Of a stretch of 29,309 nt of DNA, positions 1 to 6,836 are shown one piece after another (positions within the stretch are counted from its first letter, which is position 1; every line of letters starts with the position of its first letter). Under the pieces are notes generated by a model, which saw only the letters and a program-made list of their open reading frames with translations, was not told where the DNA came from and ran no database searches. The DNA lies in NCBI GenBank assembly GCA_031255695.1, contig JAIRSA010000022.1:1-29309 (forward strand). Direction: 5' to 3'. Source of the DNA: Eubacteriales Family XIII. Incertae Sedis bacterium. Its GTDB lineage: Bacteria; Bacillota; Clostridia; Peptostreptococcales; Anaerovoracaceae. The position numbers and the translations under genes were made by a program.

Positions 1-563
1 TAAAGGGTGTAGATGGCACAGAATATCAGCAAGGCCTCGGCGAACCAGAGCGGGCCCGCGCTGTTCGCCCAGTCAAATGTCTTGATATAGAAGAAATAGT
101 TGTAGCATATGGCTTCAAAGCTGCGCGGGATGCCGTCGGCGACGATGACGATGATGATGAGGGGCGAGATGACCAGATCGTAGAACAGCAGCGGCACGCC
201 CAGGCGCAGCAGGCGCCCTTTCATGAATGCCGCAGCGCCGTACCTCGGCAGCGATTTCGCCGCCCAATACGCGGCAATGAAGAACATGAGCCCCATAAAC
301 CACGCCTGCGCATATGAGCTGATCGTGCCATATACCGCGAAGTCCACGAACCTCATCTGGTCATACGACACTTCCTGATAATACCATTTGGCGATGCCGC
401 TGTATGTAGATGCAGAATGCACTACTATTACAAGGAAAATCACAAGTGACCGCAGATTGTCGAGATAAACCAGCCTTGGGGCGCCTATCCTTTCAGGATG
501 CCTGCCCTCCCACAAGTGCGTGTCGGTATTTGCGGGGGCCTTTGCCGATTCGATCGATGCCAT
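1..563 (-). CDS. Acyltransferase family 3 (OafA/YrhL-like) integral membrane protein, 5' part only
   Basis: This reading frame is open to the window edge, so only the first 187 codons are seen. It starts at an ATG (563-561) with a GGAGGGTT ribosome site a few bases upstream. After a hydrophilic N-terminus of about 30 residues comes the family hallmark YLDNLRSLVIFLVIVVHSA: the conserved Leu-Asp-x-Leu-Arg followed by a first membrane helix ending in the putative catalytic His. Further hydrophobic helices alternate with short basic loops (KGRLLRLGVPLL), as in acyltransferase 3 proteins. Members transfer acetyl, succinyl or similar groups onto cell-surface glycans or lipids in the cytoplasmic membrane. 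The substrate cannot be told from this fragment. It is probably a single-gene unit, separated from rluA by 139 bp. Confidence 0.8.
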   Translation of the reverse strand, partial: MASIESAKAPANTDTHLWEGRHPERIGAPRLVYLDNLRSLVIFLVIVVHSASTYSGIAKWYYQEVSYDQMRFVDFAVYGTISSYAQAWFMGLMFFIAAYWAAKSLPRYGAAAFMKGRLLRLGVPLLFYDLVISPLIIIVIVADGIPRSFEAICYNYFFYIKTFDWANSAGPLWFAEALLIFCAIYTL

Positions 564-702
564 TATGAACCCTCCATAAAAGTCAGTGAAGTATGCGCCT
601 TTCATGTGCCAACTATCAGATGCCAACTATATTGAAGCACAAATGCCCAAATGCCAATGCCTAAACACTGATACCCGGATGCCGATGTCATCCGCCATGC
701 CG

Positions 703-1845
703 CTATGGCAGCGGCAGCGACAGCTTTGAAAGCAGCTCCCGCATATCGCCCGGCAACTCTGCCGTGAAGCGCAGCGGCGCATTTGAGCGCGGATGCGTGA
801 AAGCCAGTTCCCGCGCGTGCAGGGCCTGCCTCCCGATGAGCGCCGGGGCAGGGCTGCCGTACAGCGCGTCCCCTACTATGGAATGGCCGATGTGGGCAAG
901 ATGGACACGTATCTGGTGCGTCCTGCCGGTGTCCAGCTCCAGCTCCAGCAGAGTATAGCCTGCTGCGCCTACGGCCGTGCCTGCGCCAATGTCAGTGTCT
1001 GCGTCAGCGCTTGCTGCGGCTGTGCCTGCGCCGGGCCTGCCCTGTGCGCCGGCGGCCATGCCTGCCGCCGCGGCCGTGCCTGCGCCTGCGCCGGGCCTGC
1101 CCTGTGCGCCGGCGGCCATGCCTGCCGCCGCGGCCGTGCCTGCGCCAATGTCAGTGCCTGCGTCAGCGCTTGCTGCGGCTGTGCCTACGCCGGATCTTGC
1201 CAGTACCCGGAACCGTGTCGCCGAGGGGGCGCCGCTGCCGTCCACCACCCTCCTGGGCGTGCTGTCCGGCGCTTTGGCTATGGGGAGGTCTATCCTCCCT
1301 TCGTCCTCTTCTATGATCCCTTCCGCCACGGCCATGTACCGCTTCGTGACGCCGCCGCCTGCGGCCTGCTTCGTGAAGCTTTCCTGGCTGTATGCGTTCT
1401 TGCCGATCACAAGCACGCCTGTCGTGTCCATGTCCAGCCTGTTGACAAACCGTATCTTGTAGGCGCCCCCGGCGCCGATCATATGCTTCATGACACCGTT
1501 TGCTATGGTGCCGCCGCTATGGCCCTTGGTCGGGTGTACGACTATGCCCGACTGTTTGTTTATTATCAACAGGTCCTCATCCTCGAACACTATGTCCAAG
1601 GGGATGTCTTCGGGTTCGAAAAAGCTAGACTCGCTAGGGAAACGCACCGCCAGCACGTCCCCTTCCATGGCCTTCCCGTTCACACGCACCGGCTCCCCAT
1701 TCAGTGTCACGGCGCCTCCGCCGTACTTTATCTTCTTCATGAGCCTGAGTGAGATCGAAAGCCTCATTTTCAACAGATGCCTGATTTTGTGGCATTCGTC
1801 TTGCTTAGTAACCCTATACTCCAAATCGCATTTGTTATATTCCAT
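703..1845 (-). CDS. RluA-family 23S rRNA/tRNA pseudouridine synthase with repeat insert
   Basis: A 380-residue protein that isomerises uridine to pseudouridine in structured RNA; the closest class is RluD/RluA. An S4-like RNA-binding segment lies at about residues 20-70. The catalytic motif NRLDMDTTG is at 135-143, with the nucleophilic Asp at 138. The second family motif, GRTHQIRVHL, is at 307-316. Between the strand ending RFRVLARS (about 218) and YTLLELELDTG (297) lies a 75-residue Gly/Ala-rich insert that is absent from ordinary family members. It is encoded by nested tandem duplications (see repeat entries). Both catalytic motifs are intact, so the enzyme is probably active with a floppy loop. 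The ATG at 1845 follows AAGGG, and a TATAAT box lies at 1870-1865 on the minus strand. The exact RNA target cannot be assigned, so no gene symbol is given. Confidence 0.9.
   Translation of the reverse strand: MEYNKCDLEYRVTKQDECHKIRHLLKMRLSISLRLMKKIKYGGGAVTLNGEPVRVNGKAMEGDVLAVRFPSESSFFEPEDIPLDIVFEDEDLLIINKQSGIVVHPTKGHSGGTIANGVMKHMIGAGGAYKIRFVNRLDMDTTGVLVIGKNAYSQESFTKQAAGGGVTKRYMAVAEGIIEEDEGRIDLPIAKAPDSTPRRVVDGSGAPSATRFRVLARSGVGTAAASADAGTDIGAGTAAAAGMAAGAQGRPGAGAGTAAAAGMAAGAQGRPGAGTAAASADADTDIGAGTAVGAAGYTLLELELDTGRTHQIRVHLAHIGHSIVGDALYGSPAPALIGRQALHARELAFTHPRSNAPLRFTAELPGDMRELLSKLSLPLP
972..1186. repeat. Nested in-frame tandem duplication inside the pseudouridine synthase gene
   Basis: Two 60-bp units (1021-1080 and 1081-1140) are identical at 59 of 60 positions. 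They are flanked by two 56-bp copies (972-1027 and 1131-1186) that differ at one position, giving an A-R-R-A' layout. Unit lengths in the R block are multiples of three, so the frame is kept. The repeat encodes a Gly/Ala-rich chain containing MAAGAQGRPGAG twice and TAAASADA-TDIGAGT twice. The near-identity indicates recent duplication. Confidence 0.95.
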
Positions 1846-1864
1846 ATCCCTTATATGATAACCT

Positions 1865-1870
1865 ATTATA
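1865..1870 (-). promoter_or_regulatory. Probable -10 box for the pseudouridine synthase gene
   Basis: TATAAT reads perfectly on the minus strand, 20 bp before the ATG, within AT-rich DNA. No convincing -35 box sits at 16-18 bp, so this is a partial call. The implied leader is very short but would still include the AAGGG ribosome site. Confidence 0.4.
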
Positions 1871-2108
1871 ACATATATTATCTTCCATGTATAGCCTATA
1901 TTATGTCCAAAAAATATTGTGTTTTATATCATTTGTTGCTTGTTTCCATAGTGCCCGTTGCCAATTTTCCAACGCATTCCGTTGTTTTTGCCACCTCAGG
2001 GCGAGGCTGGATTTAATTTCCATGTGCCCCGCCGGACCCGCCAGCATGAGAATTTTTACATTATAGCTGAAATTATAGCATGCTGCGTGCGGCCCGATAC
2101 GGCAGGTC

Positions 2109-2259
2109 GGCCTTTGGGAATGCTGCTGGTCCAAGGCTTTCGGCCTCTGGGAATGCTGCTGGCCCAAGGCTTTCGGCCTCTGGGCATGCTGCTGGCCCAG
2201 GGCTTCCAGCCTCTAGGCATACTGCTGGCCCAGGCCTTTCGGCCTTGGGCATATTGGGC
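2109..2259. repeat. 33-bp intergenic minisatellite, about 4.6 copies
   Basis: Four full 33-bp units start at 2109, 2142, 2175 and 2208, and a partial one starts at 2241. Each follows the pattern GGCCTCTGGGAATGCTGCTG then GCCCAAGGCTTTC, with a few substitutions per copy. Because 33 is a multiple of three the repeat stays open in several frames (RPLGMLLAQGF on the plus strand), but no start site or flanking conserved protein supports translation. Confidence 0.9.
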
Positions 2260-2309
2260 TCTGCGTTATAGGGCGTGGATCCTCGGAGGGGCGGCCATTG
2301 GCGGCATTT

Positions 2310-3176
2310 CTACAGCAGCTTCGTCTTCACCTTGTTCCAGAAATCGTAGTTCGGCAGACGCAGCAGCTGTACCGTGCTTTCGGAAAAGGCCACATGGATA
2401 TGCGCGACAGACGAATACATCTCCTCTATCCCGTCGGCCGCGATCAGTATGTCGCTGTTCTTGGTGTACTCCGGAAATATATTTACAGACATATGCGGCG
2501 GCAGCAGTATGCCAGATGTAAATGACCTGTACGACGAATTGTTTATGGGCGCTATGGGCGTCACCTGCAGGAGATCGAGCCTGGGGTCCACTATGCTCCC
2601 TCCCAGCGCATAGTTGTAGGCCGTGCTGCCCGCCGGCGTCGCCACGGCTATGCCGTCGCCGCGGAATGTTTCGATGAAACTGTCGCCAATATATATGTTC
2701 AGCGACGCCACATGGGAATACGCGCCGCGTATGACGATCTCGTTCAGCCCTTTGACGCATGACCGCCCGCCGCTCCCGATGATCTCGGCGCTCACCGCCT
2801 TGAGGCTCTGTATTTTGTACCCGCCATCCAGGTAGATCGATATGAACTCCTCCGTCTCGTGGGGCTGCAGTTCCTGGAAGAAGCCCAGATGGCCCGTGTT
2901 CACGCCGATGATCGGTATGTCCGGGAAGCCCAGGCGCGCCAGCGTGTTAAGCAGCGATCCGTCGCCCCCTATGCACACTATGAGTTCCGCTTCGGGGCTG
3001 AATTCGCCGGGGACGTCAAAGCCCGCCGCCCCAAGCCTCTCCTTGAAGCAGCTTTCCGCCTTGGCGGAAGCGGGATCGCCGTTCGCGAAAATATTCACTA
3101 TCCTGCTTCCCCTGGCGCCGCCAGGCGCCGCGCCTGGCGCATCGCGCCCCGTCATGCCCTCGCCACCATGCGTCAC
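2310..3176 (-). CDS. nadK: NAD kinase
   Basis: This enzyme phosphorylates NAD+ to NADP+ in the cytoplasm. The family signatures are all present: GGDG at about residues 70-73 (in CIGGDGSLLNTL), the Asn-Glu pair in GLNEIVIRG at about 145-146, and TPAGSTAYN at about 180-188, which binds NAD. A GTG start at 3176 is chosen because GAGGAGG sits 8 bases upstream; a TTG at 3197 and an ATG at 3155 are in the same frame. The first 24 residues (Gly/Ala/Pro-rich) precede the usual family start around RIVNIFANGD and look like a nonconserved leader. The gene starts 21 bp after the pepF stop, so the two are probably co-transcribed. Confidence 0.93.
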   Translation of the reverse strand: MTHGGEGMTGRDAPGAAPGGARGSRIVNIFANGDPASAKAESCFKERLGAAGFDVPGEFSPEAELIVCIGGDGSLLNTLARLGFPDIPIIGVNTGHLGFFQELQPHETEEFISIYLDGGYKIQSLKAVSAEIIGSGGRSCVKGLNEIVIRGAYSHVASLNIYIGDSFIETFRGDGIAVATPAGSTAYNYALGGSIVDPRLDLLQVTPIAPINNSSYRSFTSGILLPPHMSVNIFPEYTKNSDILIAADGIEEMYSSVAHIHVAFSESTVQLLRLPNYDFWNKVKTKLL

Positions 3177-3197
3177 AGCACTGCCCTCCTCACGCAA

Positions 3198-4991
3198 TTA
3201 TACCAGTTCTTCCAGCTCGCTGACAAGCCCTTCGAATGTGTCCAGCGCGCTGAGCACGGGTTCAGGGCGGCTCATGTCCACGCCCGCTATCTTCAGGAGC
3301 TCTATGGGATCGTCGCTCTCGCCGGTCTTCAGGAATGATATATATGCCTCTGCCGCAGGGGCGCCGCCCTCCAGTATGCCCTTCGATATGGCGGTGGCCG
3401 CCGAATACCCCGTCGCGTATTTGTACACATAGAAGGCCCTGTAGAAATGCGGTATCCTGGCCCATTCGGCCGCTATTTCCTCGTCGAGCGCCGTATCGGG
3501 GCCGAAGTACTTGCGGTTAAGCGCGTAATAGTCCTCCGAAAGGCGGTCCGCAGTGAGCGCCTCCCCTCTTTCCACCGCCTCATGCGTGAGCCTCTCGAAT
3601 TCGGCGAACATGGTCTGCCGGAACAGCGTGGTCCGGAACTCCTCGATATGCATGCCCAGCAGGTACTTCTTCCTCTCCGGATCGCCTTCCTCGGAAACCA
3701 GGTGCCGCATGAGCAGGGACTCGTTGACTGTGGAGGCGACCTCCGCGGTGAAGATCGAATGGCTGCCATATATGAACGGCTGGCTGCGCCTTGTATACCA
3801 CGAGTGCATGGAATGCCCCATCTCATGCGCCAGCGTGAACACGTCCTTGAGCTTCGACGAATAGTTCATAAGTATGTACGGGTTGCTGTCATAGCTCCCG
3901 AAGGAATAGGCGCCGCTCGTCTTGCCCTCGTTCTCGTACACGTCGATCCACCTGTCCCTGATGCCACGCGCCGCCGTCTCCACGTACTCCTCGCCTAGTG
4001 CGGCGAGCCCGCGCTTCATCATGCTGACCGCGCCCTCATACGGTATCGGCTCCTGCTCTATGTTGAAGAGCGGCGCGTAGACATCGTACAGATGGAGCTT
4101 GTCCAGCCCCATTATCTTCTGCCTCAGCGCGAGATAGCGGTGCAGCGTCCCCAGCCTGCCGTTCACCGCCTCGACGAGGCTGTCGTATACGGCTACGGGT
4201 ATATTGTCGCCGGAAAGGGCGGCTTCGAGCGATGATGGGTATTTGCGGATCCTTGCGGACACGACATCGTATTTGGTGTTGTAGCTGTAGGTCGCGGCAA
4301 GGGTGTTGCGCAGGGCCGCGTAAGCCCCGTGCATCTTCGTGAAGGCGCTCTTCCTGACCTCCCTGTCCCGCGATTCCATGAACGCTATGTATTTCCCGTG
4401 CGTGAGCTCAGCCTCCTCGCCATCCTCGTCTATGATGTGCCCGAACTTCATGTCGGCATTGTTGATCATGCCGAATATGTCGCCTGTGGCGCCCGTCACC
4501 TCAGAAAGCTGGGCTAGCAGGTTTTCCTCCGGCTCCGACAGGACGTGGGCCTTCTCGCGCAGCAGCACATCGATATAATGCCTGTACCGCCCCAGGCCCG
4601 CCTCGGCTTCCATGAACCCGGCAAGCCGCTCTTCCGGGATCTCTATGAATTCTGGCGTGAAGAATGAAAGGCCTGCCGACGCCTTGGCCATGAAGGCCTG
4701 TATACGGTCCAGCATGGCCTGGTAGCGGGCGTCACGGTTGTCCTCGTCCTTGCGCATCCTTGCGTATACGTACAGCCTCTCGGCCGAGCGCCACAGCCGG
4801 TCCTTGGCTTCAAGCGCCTCAAGCAGTATGCCGGCGCCCTCGCCCAGCCTGCCCGAATAGGCCACGCAGCCCTCCAGGATGCGCCCGGCCTCGCCGAAGT
4901 CCTTCTCCCAGCCTTCATCGCCCGGATAAAGCGATCCGAGATCCCATTTATATTGTTCGGGGATCTGCCCCCTCAATTTGTTTTGTTTCAT
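3198..4991 (-). CDS. pepF: Oligoendopeptidase F (M3 family zinc metallopeptidase)
   Basis: A 597-residue cytoplasmic peptidase that cuts short oligopeptides. The zinc motif HEMGH (389-393, in FTLAHEMGHSMHSW) gives two His ligands and the catalytic Glu. The third ligand is expected in the TAEVASTVNE stretch at about 415-424. Length and N-terminus (PEQYKWDLGSLYP) match PepF. The frame stays open upstream to 5156, but the ATG at 4991 is preferred: it is preceded by GGAGG, it matches the family start, and the upstream sequence is AT-rich promoter DNA. It is divergent from murI, with a 149-bp shared upstream region, and is followed closely by nadK. Confidence 0.95.
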   Translation of the reverse strand: MKQNKLRGQIPEQYKWDLGSLYPGDEGWEKDFGEAGRILEGCVAYSGRLGEGAGILLEALEAKDRLWRSAERLYVYARMRKDEDNRDARYQAMLDRIQAFMAKASAGLSFFTPEFIEIPEERLAGFMEAEAGLGRYRHYIDVLLREKAHVLSEPEENLLAQLSEVTGATGDIFGMINNADMKFGHIIDEDGEEAELTHGKYIAFMESRDREVRKSAFTKMHGAYAALRNTLAATYSYNTKYDVVSARIRKYPSSLEAALSGDNIPVAVYDSLVEAVNGRLGTLHRYLALRQKIMGLDKLHLYDVYAPLFNIEQEPIPYEGAVSMMKRGLAALGEEYVETAARGIRDRWIDVYENEGKTSGAYSFGSYDSNPYILMNYSSKLKDVFTLAHEMGHSMHSWYTRRSQPFIYGSHSIFTAEVASTVNESLLMRHLVSEEGDPERKKYLLGMHIEEFRTTLFRQTMFAEFERLTHEAVERGEALTADRLSEDYYALNRKYFGPDTALDEEIAAEWARIPHFYRAFYVYKYATGYSAATAISKGILEGGAPAAEAYISFLKTGESDDPIELLKIAGVDMSRPEPVLSALDTFEGLVSELEELV

Positions 4992-5039
4992 GCCCGCTTG
5001 CCTCCGCTTTCTGATATAATTGCTTGTATAATTACTTGC

Positions 5040-5068
5040 TTGACCAAATAATCGAATTGATTTATAGT
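5040..5068 (+). promoter_or_regulatory. Sigma-A-type promoter of murI
   Basis: TTGACC (5040-5045) and TATAGT (5063-5068) are separated by 17 bp in AT-rich DNA upstream of murI. Each box is one base off consensus. The leader would be about 65 bases. On the other strand, the imperfect direct repeat TATAATTGCTTG / TATAATTACTTG at about 5015-5038 probably overlaps the pepF promoter. Confidence 0.7.
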
Positions 5069-5140
5069 AGATAGTATAGCATAAAAAAACTCTGCGTAAA
5101 AGTGCAATATAAAATATAAGAAGCTGCGAAAGGAGCTCCC

Positions 5141-5980
5141 ATGGACAACCGGCCAATCGGTTTCTTCGATTCGGGCCTCGGCGGCCTTACCTGCATACCT
5201 TATTTGATGAAAGCCCTGCCTGATGAGCGCATTGTCTATTTCGGCGATACAGCCCGGACCCCCTACGGCTCCAAGGCGGTATCGACCATACGGGCTTTTT
5301 CGATGGAGATCTCCGATTTCCTTGTGGAGAACGGCGTCAAGATGATCGTCATCGCCTGCAATACCGTCAGCGCGACATGCCTGCACGATCTGCGCAGGCG
5401 GCACCCCGGCATACCTGTGCTCGGCATCATCAGCCCCGCCTCCCACACCGTGTCCAAGACATGCACCCCGGACAGCCGCATCGGCATCATAGGCACGCGG
5501 GTGACCATAAAGAGCGATTCATACCGCCGGAAGATACTGAGCTACAACAGCCGCCTCGACATATCGCAGACTGCCTGCCCGGCCCTCGTGCCGCTTATAG
5601 AAGAGGGGATCATACAGAATGAGATCATGGACCTTTCGATCAGGTACTATCTGGATCAGTTCATAGCCTACAACCGCATCGACACGCTGGTCCTAGGCTG
5701 TACGCACTACCCGCTCATCCGCAAGAACATAATGAAGCTCTATCCTGGGATCAGGATAGTCGATCCGTCCGAGGAGATATTGCGGAGCGTCAAAGAGGCC
5801 CTGGATCGCGGCGATCTGGCCGCCGGCGCGTCCTCCGGCGAGCATCGCTTCTACGCGAGCGATCTCTCGGAAAATTTTGTGAGCATGATCAACCATATAT
5901 TTGAATATACCAGTTTCAATGTAGTTTTCAGCAATATAAACCTTGATGGGCGGAAAGGCGGTGCCGGCGATGGGCGTTGA
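5141..5980 (+). CDS. murI: Glutamate racemase
   Basis: This enzyme interconverts L- and D-glutamate, supplying D-Glu for the second position of the peptidoglycan stem. The family elements are FFDSGLGGLT (Asp10, Ser11), the first catalytic Cys73 in IACNTVSA and the second, Cys187, in LGCTHYPL. The length of 279 residues is normal. The start is clear: AAAGGAG lies 6-7 bases before the ATG. The last 11 bases overlap the start of the downstream His-rich gene. It is read opposite to the main cell-wall block and converges with murE, so D-Glu supply has its own promoter here. Confidence 0.96.
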   Translation: MDNRPIGFFDSGLGGLTCIPYLMKALPDERIVYFGDTARTPYGSKAVSTIRAFSMEISDFLVENGVKMIVIACNTVSATCLHDLRRRHPGIPVLGIISPASHTVSKTCTPDSRIGIIGTRVTIKSDSYRRKILSYNSRLDISQTACPALVPLIEEGIIQNEIMDLSIRYYLDQFIAYNRIDTLVLGCTHYPLIRKNIMKLYPGIRIVDPSEEILRSVKEALDRGDLAAGASSGEHRFYASDLSENFVSMINHIFEYTSFNVVFSNINLDGRKGGAGDGR

Positions 5981-6692
5981 AGGCATTTTGGGGATTCTCG
6001 GCATTGAGTCGCCTGATGATTTTGGGTTTTTCGAATATTTCGCGGATCTGGCCGAAAGCCGCGACGACATACCGTTCGAAGCGCTCCACAAGTTCTTCTC
6101 GCTTGTCGATCATAGGGCGCTGGCCGATCTGACCGGCGGGTATTTCGAGGAGCTTCTCGACTGCATACCTGGGGACCAGATCGAGTTCTACACGCTCATG
6201 GAGGCGGTCGGGATGAACCTATGCGGGCTGGCAGAAAGGCTTGCGGGCGGCGACGGCGACACAGACGGGCACGACGACGACTGCGACTGCGGGCACGGGC
6301 ACGGCAGCGCAGGCAGCCATGACAGTGGCGTACACGAGCACGGCAGCCTTGACGGACACAGGCACGTCGGCGCAGACAGCCATGGACACGGCCACGCTGG
6401 CGGCCATGACGGCGGCGGGCACGGGCACGGCGGCGCAGGCAGCAACGGCGCCGGCTTCGACAAGGAGCGCGGCCTTCTTTACTATACTGAGGAATTTTTC
6501 AAATTCCGCCTCTGGTACCTATTCGACAGCAAGGCCGTCTGCCGCGACACCTCGGATGGCACGGAAACGGAAATGCCCGTGGCCGAAGCCATCGTGGCCC
6601 ACCGGCTTGAAAAGCTCGGCGGGCGCGCCTACAGCTACGACTTCTCCGGCTGCATGGACTACCCCCTGGAAGAATACATCTTCCCCGTCTGA
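5970..6692 (+). CDS. Unknown protein with a His/Gly/Asp-rich central region, coupled to murI
   Basis: I do not recognise this 240-residue protein. The ATG at 5970 overlaps the murI stop by 11 bases, suggesting translational coupling; an in-frame ATG at 5946 has no ribosome site. Residues 1-90 look globular (FFEYFADLAES, FYTLMEAVGMNLCGLAERL). Residues 100-155 hold 14 histidines with Asp and Gly, plus Cys105 and Cys107, a typical metal-chelating composition as in HypB, UreE or ZIP-type loops. Residues 165-240 are again ordered and aromatic (YYTEEFFKFRLWYLF). There is no signal peptide or membrane helix, so it is cytoplasmic. The DNA of the His-rich part repeats imperfectly. A role in metal storage or delivery is inference from composition only. 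Confidence 0.75.
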   Translation: MGVEGILGILGIESPDDFGFFEYFADLAESRDDIPFEALHKFFSLVDHRALADLTGGYFEELLDCIPGDQIEFYTLMEAVGMNLCGLAERLAGGDGDTDGHDDDCDCGHGHGSAGSHDSGVHEHGSLDGHRHVGADSHGHGHAGGHDGGGHGHGGAGSNGAGFDKERGLLYYTEEFFKFRLWYLFDSKAVCRDTSDGTETEMPVAEAIVAHRLEKLGGRAYSYDFSGCMDYPLEEYIFPV

Positions 6693-6740
6693 TACAGCAC
6701 TTACAGCAGCCTGGCCATTAGCGGCGCAAGCGGAAGCACG

Positions 6741-6826
6741 GCCGCCGCCCGCACACGTGCGTGTTGGCCGCCCTGGAGCTAGATCCGGACTTCGATCCAG
6801 ACCGCCGCCCCGCACACGCGTGCGTG
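6741..6826. repeat. Near-duplicate CG-rich segments between the His-rich gene and murE
   Basis: The segments at about 6741-6763 and 6802-6825 both read CCGCCGCCC(C)GCACAC followed by (G)(C)GTGCGTG, one with a CACGTG core and the other with CACGCGTG. They lie in the 144-bp convergent gap between two stop codons. There is no T-run, so neither is a convincing terminator. Confidence 0.5.
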
Positions 6827-6836
6827 GGCTATAGAC

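Larger units (their letters stand above)
1846..2309. other. 464-bp non-coding stretch between nadK and the pseudouridine synthase gene
   Basis: No reading frame here resembles a protein. The part next to the synthase start (about 1850-1960) is AT-rich and probably holds its promoter, with TATAAT on the minus strand at 1870-1865. The part from 2109 to 2259 is a 33-bp minisatellite. No T-rich hairpin terminator was seen after nadK. Confidence 0.7.

Noticed and set aside
698..716. 7-bp perfect hairpin TGCCGCT/AGCGGCA across the pseudouridine synthase stop codon
   Set aside because: No U-tract follows and part is coding, so it is not called a terminator.
793..1752. 319-codon plus-strand open frame opposite the pseudouridine synthase
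   Set aside because: Shadow of the real gene; Cys/Arg/Ala-rich composition with no motif.
1901..2167. Possible 88-codon minus-strand gene in the nadK downstream gap
   Set aside because: Its first part is the 33-bp minisatellite and the rest has no motif or ribosome site.
972..2259. Tandem repeats considered as a CRISPR array
   Set aside because: Units are contiguous with no unique spacers, and no cas gene is present.
4992..5156. 55-residue N-terminal extension of pepF
   Set aside because: It covers AT-rich promoter DNA, and the ATG at 4991 has GGAGG and matches the family start.
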